A DNA stretch of 64,000 nucleotides, taken from Aeromicrobium sp. Leaf245 (GTDB lineage: Bacteria; Actinomycetota; Actinomycetes; Propionibacteriales; Nocardioidaceae). The stretch is taken from NCBI RefSeq assembly GCF_942548115.1, contig NZ_OW824151.1, positions 1,736,001-1,800,000 on the forward strand, read 5' to 3'. Below the pieces are notes generated by a model. That model searched no databases. It was not told the DNA's origin and saw nothing but the letters and a program-made list of their open reading frames with translations. The position numbers and the translations under genes are program-made. Below are positions 61,899 to 64,000 of this stretch, in pieces (the stretch's first letter is position 1; each line of letters opens with the position of its first letter).

Positions 61899-62156
61899 GC
61901 GGGGCGCACTCGTCGTTCCTCCTCGTGCTCGGTCGCGGCTCCCTCGCTGGCGCTCGGTCACCGCTGCCCGCCTCGGCTGCGCTCGCTGGCGCTCGCTTGC
62001 CGTTGGAGGTGAGTCCTGCGTTCGGTGGAGCTCGCTGCCGTTGGGGGTGGGTTCTTCCTTCGCTGGTGCTGGGTTCGCGGCGGGTACCGCACGGTGGGGG
62101 TGGAACGGGTTCCGGGGCGGGGTGAGGAGATGGCGGGGACTCGCTACGTTGGAATC
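61899..62156. other. Intergenic region between ftsI and murE with repeat-like blocks
   Basis: 258 bp with no gene. Right after the ftsI stop it shows GTAGGCGG and a CGTTCCTCCTCG stretch similar to the region after DUF427. Farther on are TCCTGCGTTCGG (about 62007) and TTCTTCCTTCGC (about 62052), which resemble the repeat cores of loci 1 and 2. The murE box TACGTT is at 62145-62150. Confidence 0.5.
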
Positions 62157-63677
62157 GTGACGGACTCCGACGGCTCCACGGCGATCATGCGGACCCGGCC
62201 CAGGGAGGTTCGGGCGCTCACCCTCGCGGACGTGGCCGACCACCTCGGCGTGCCGGGGCCCGGGACGCCCGCGGACGCCACGGCGGTCACGGGCATCACG
62301 CTCAGCACGCGCACGGTGCGGCCCGGCGACCTCTACGCGGCCCTGCCCGGCGGCCGCGCGCACGGGGCCGACTTCGTCGACTCCGCCGAGACGGCAGGTG
62401 CGGTCGCCGTCCTGACCGACGCCGAGGGCGCGTCCCGCCTCTCCACGCTGCCCACGATCGTCGTGGACGGACCCCGGTCGCGACTCGCCGAGCTCAGCGC
62501 CTGGTTCCACGACCACCCGACCACGGCGTTCACGACCCTCGGCATCACCGGCACGCAGGGCAAGACCACCAGCACCTACCTGGCCGAGTCGGCCGTCGGC
62601 GCCGCCCGCAGCGCGGTCGTCGGCACCATCGGGACCCGGGTGCGGGGGATCGCGGCCGACTCGGCGCTGACGACCCCCGAGGCGCCGGACCTCCAGGCGC
62701 TCTTCGCGGTGATGCGCGAGGAGCAGGTCGAGCTCTGCGCGATGGAGGTCTCCAGCCACGCCCTCGTGCAGGGTCGCGTCGACGGCTTCGCCTTCGACGT
62801 CGCCACGTTCCTCAACCTCGGACGTGACCACCTCGACTTCCACCGCGACCTCGACGAGTACTTCGCGGCCAAGGCGAGCCTGTTCACCCCCGAGCACGCC
62901 CGGCGCGCCGTCGTGAACGTCGACGACGAGCACGGCCGACGCCTCGTCGAGCTGACCGCCCTGCCGGTCACGACCTTCTCGACGGAGGGACGGGTCGCCG
63001 ACTGGCGCGCGGCCAACGTGCGCCCGCACCGCCTCGGGACGGACCTGGAGGTCCTCGGCCCCGACGGCCTGGAGCTGGAGCTGCACGTCCCCCTGCCCGG
63101 CGTGTTCAACGTCGCGAACGCCCTCGCGGTCATCTCGTCGCTCGCGACGGTGGGCCACGACCCGGCCGCGCTCGCCGCCGGCATCGAGACCAGCCGGGGC
63201 GTCCCCGGCCGCATGGAGCGGGTCGAGGCCGGCCAGAGCTTCACGGCCGTCGTCGACTACGCGCACAAGCCCGACGCCGTCGAGGCGGTCCTGACGGCCC
63301 TTCGGCCGGTCACCGCAGGCCGGCTCGTCGTCGTGATCGGCGCCGGCGGCGACCGCGACCACGGCAAGCGGCCGCTCATGGGCGAGGTCGCGGCCCGCTA
63401 CGCCGACCTCGTGGTGGTCACCGACGACAACCCCCGCACCGAGGACCCTGCCGCGATCCGCCGTGCCGTGCTCTCCGGAGCCTCCGGTGGCGCTGCCGAG
63501 GTCGTCGAGGTTCCGGGACGTCGCGACGCGATCGCCCACGCCGTGTCCGTCGCCGAGCTCGGCGACACCGTCGTGGTGGCGGGCAAGGGACACGAGCAGG
63601 GCCAGGAGGTCGGCGACGTGGTCCACCCGTTCGACGACCGGGACGTGCTGCGTGCCCTCATCGAGGAGCACGCATGA
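62157..63677 (+). CDS. murE: UDP-N-acetylmuramoyl-tripeptide synthetase MurE
   Basis: Adds diaminopimelate to UDP-MurNAc-L-Ala-D-Glu. 506 residues from GTG 62157, preceded by TACGTT with a six-base gap (leaderless). ATP loop GITGTQGKTTSTYL, later SSHALVQGRVDGF and NLGRDHLDFHRDLDEYF, and the DNPR motif in TDDNPRTEDP that marks diaminopimelate (not lysine) addition. Stop overlaps murF start by 4 bp. Confidence 0.96.
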   Translation: MTDSDGSTAIMRTRPREVRALTLADVADHLGVPGPGTPADATAVTGITLSTRTVRPGDLYAALPGGRAHGADFVDSAETAGAVAVLTDAEGASRLSTLPTIVVDGPRSRLAELSAWFHDHPTTAFTTLGITGTQGKTTSTYLAESAVGAARSAVVGTIGTRVRGIAADSALTTPEAPDLQALFAVMREEQVELCAMEVSSHALVQGRVDGFAFDVATFLNLGRDHLDFHRDLDEYFAAKASLFTPEHARRAVVNVDDEHGRRLVELTALPVTTFSTEGRVADWRAANVRPHRLGTDLEVLGPDGLELELHVPLPGVFNVANALAVISSLATVGHDPAALAAGIETSRGVPGRMERVEAGQSFTAVVDYAHKPDAVEAVLTALRPVTAGRLVVVIGAGGDRDHGKRPLMGEVAARYADLVVVTDDNPRTEDPAAIRRAVLSGASGGAAEVVEVPGRRDAIAHAVSVAELGDTVVVAGKGHEQGQEVGDVVHPFDDRDVLRALIEEHA

Positions 63678-64000
63678 TCCCGATGAGCCTCTCCGCGGTG
63701 GCCCGGGTGGTCGACGGCGTGGTGCACGGCGACGGCGACGTGGTGGTCACCGGTCCGGCCACCCTCGACTCGCGTGCGGTCGAGGGCGGCGGCCTCTTCG
63801 TCGCCCTGGCCGGCGAGCACGTCGACGGCCACGACTTCGTCCAGTCCGCGCTCGACGGGGGAGCGGTCGCGGTCCTCGGGTCCCGGCCGGTCGAGGCACC
63901 GACCGTCGTGGTCGACGACGTCACGGCCGCGCTCGGACGTCTGGCGCGCCACGTGGCCGACGAGATCGACGCCGAGGTCGTCGCGATCACCGGGTCGCAG
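63674..64000 (+). CDS. murF: UDP-N-acetylmuramoyl-tripeptide--D-alanyl-D-alanine ligase MurF, cut by window edge
   Basis: First 109 residues of MurF: MIPMSLSAVARVVDGVVHGD, then the N-terminal domain elements LDSRAVEGGGLFVAL and DFVQSALDGGAVAVLG, and the beginning of the ATP loop ITGSQ at the very end of the window. ATG 63674 overlaps the murE stop by 4 bp. The remainder of the gene lies to the right. Confidence 0.95.
   Translation, partial: MIPMSLSAVARVVDGVVHGDGDVVVTGPATLDSRAVEGGGLFVALAGEHVDGHDFVQSALDGGAVAVLGSRPVEAPTVVVDDVTAALGRLARHVADEIDAEVVAITGSQ

Noticed and set aside
60750-63671. Long antisense frame (973 codons) over ftsI and murE
   Set aside because: Shadow of the two wall genes, with no motif and His/Arg/Gly-rich composition.

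Overview
The window is about 64 kb of high-GC actinobacterial chromosome. Gene content and order match the region running from lipB, dlaT and pepA through the cytochrome bc1-aa3 genes to mraZ-ftsI-murE-murF that I know from Mycobacterium. The detailed style (many GTG starts, leaderless promoters, WYL regulator, DUF3043, PspA-HtpX-PspAB set) suggests a member of the Nocardioidaceae such as Aeromicrobium or Nocardioides. The genus is inferred, not proven. I see no rRNA, tRNA, phage, transposase or CRISPR array. Nearly all of the window is housekeeping sequence.

Layout. 1-1.9 kb: a NatAB-like ABC exporter, cut by the left edge. 1.9-13.4 kb: lipoate and central metabolism: lipB, a minus-strand run lpdA-sucB-epimerase-DinB, a J-domain-like protein, an ASCH protein, a serine hydrolase, pepA and gcvT. 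13.5-19.7 kb: a WYL regulator divergent from a VOC protein with a palindromic operator between them, DUF3043, a lipoprotein, an SGNH hydrolase with a prepilin-like N-terminus, and pspA-htpX-pspAB. 19.8-23.8 kb: aspartate-type aminotransferase, glycerate kinase, erpA and an adenosine-kinase-like gene. 23.9-33.5 kb: the aerobic respiratory chain, ctaC-ctaD-ctaF on plus and ctaE-qcrC-qcrA-qcrB on minus, with an L,D-transpeptidase and a 1.1 kb repeat-filled gap between them. 33.6-43 kb: an atypical receiver protein, trpD, a stand-alone Lrp ligand domain, an exonuclease/GIY-YIG fusion, a second repeat locus, a c-di-AMP riboswitch with an NlpC/P60 hydrolase, a metalloprotease and a FadD15-type acyl-CoA ligase. 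43-50 kb: two ROK kinases, a plsC-like acyltransferase, a phosphofructokinase with PPi-type residues, and class II DAHP synthase. 50.9-57.6 kb: a PASTA kinase, a polyprenyl synthase divergent from metF, an amine-oxidase-like protein, a methyltransferase and DUF3040. 57.9-64 kb: the division and cell wall cluster mraZ, a 43-residue membrane protein, rsmH, ftsL, ftsI, murE and murF (cut by the right edge).

The genes fall into a few functional groups. LipB and the SucB/Lpd pair serve the lipoylated 2-oxoacid dehydrogenase complexes. The cta and qcr genes encode the bc1-aa3 supercomplex, with ErpA supplying Fe-S clusters. PknB-like kinase, L,D-transpeptidase, NlpC/P60 and the dcw genes act on the cell wall.

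The least explained part of the window is a family of interspersed, inverted and tandem GC-rich repeats. It fills 28.15-29.16 kb and 37.10-37.54 kb and may have a decayed relative at 61.9-62.1 kb. Other items of note are a pattern of leaderless promoters (TANNNT, then 6-7 bases, then the start codon) at about 18 genes, including back-to-back pairs only 23-24 bp apart; a 25-bp palindrome for the WYL regulator; an IdeR/DtxR-like box upstream of qcrCAB; and a prepilin-type signal on a secreted esterase.
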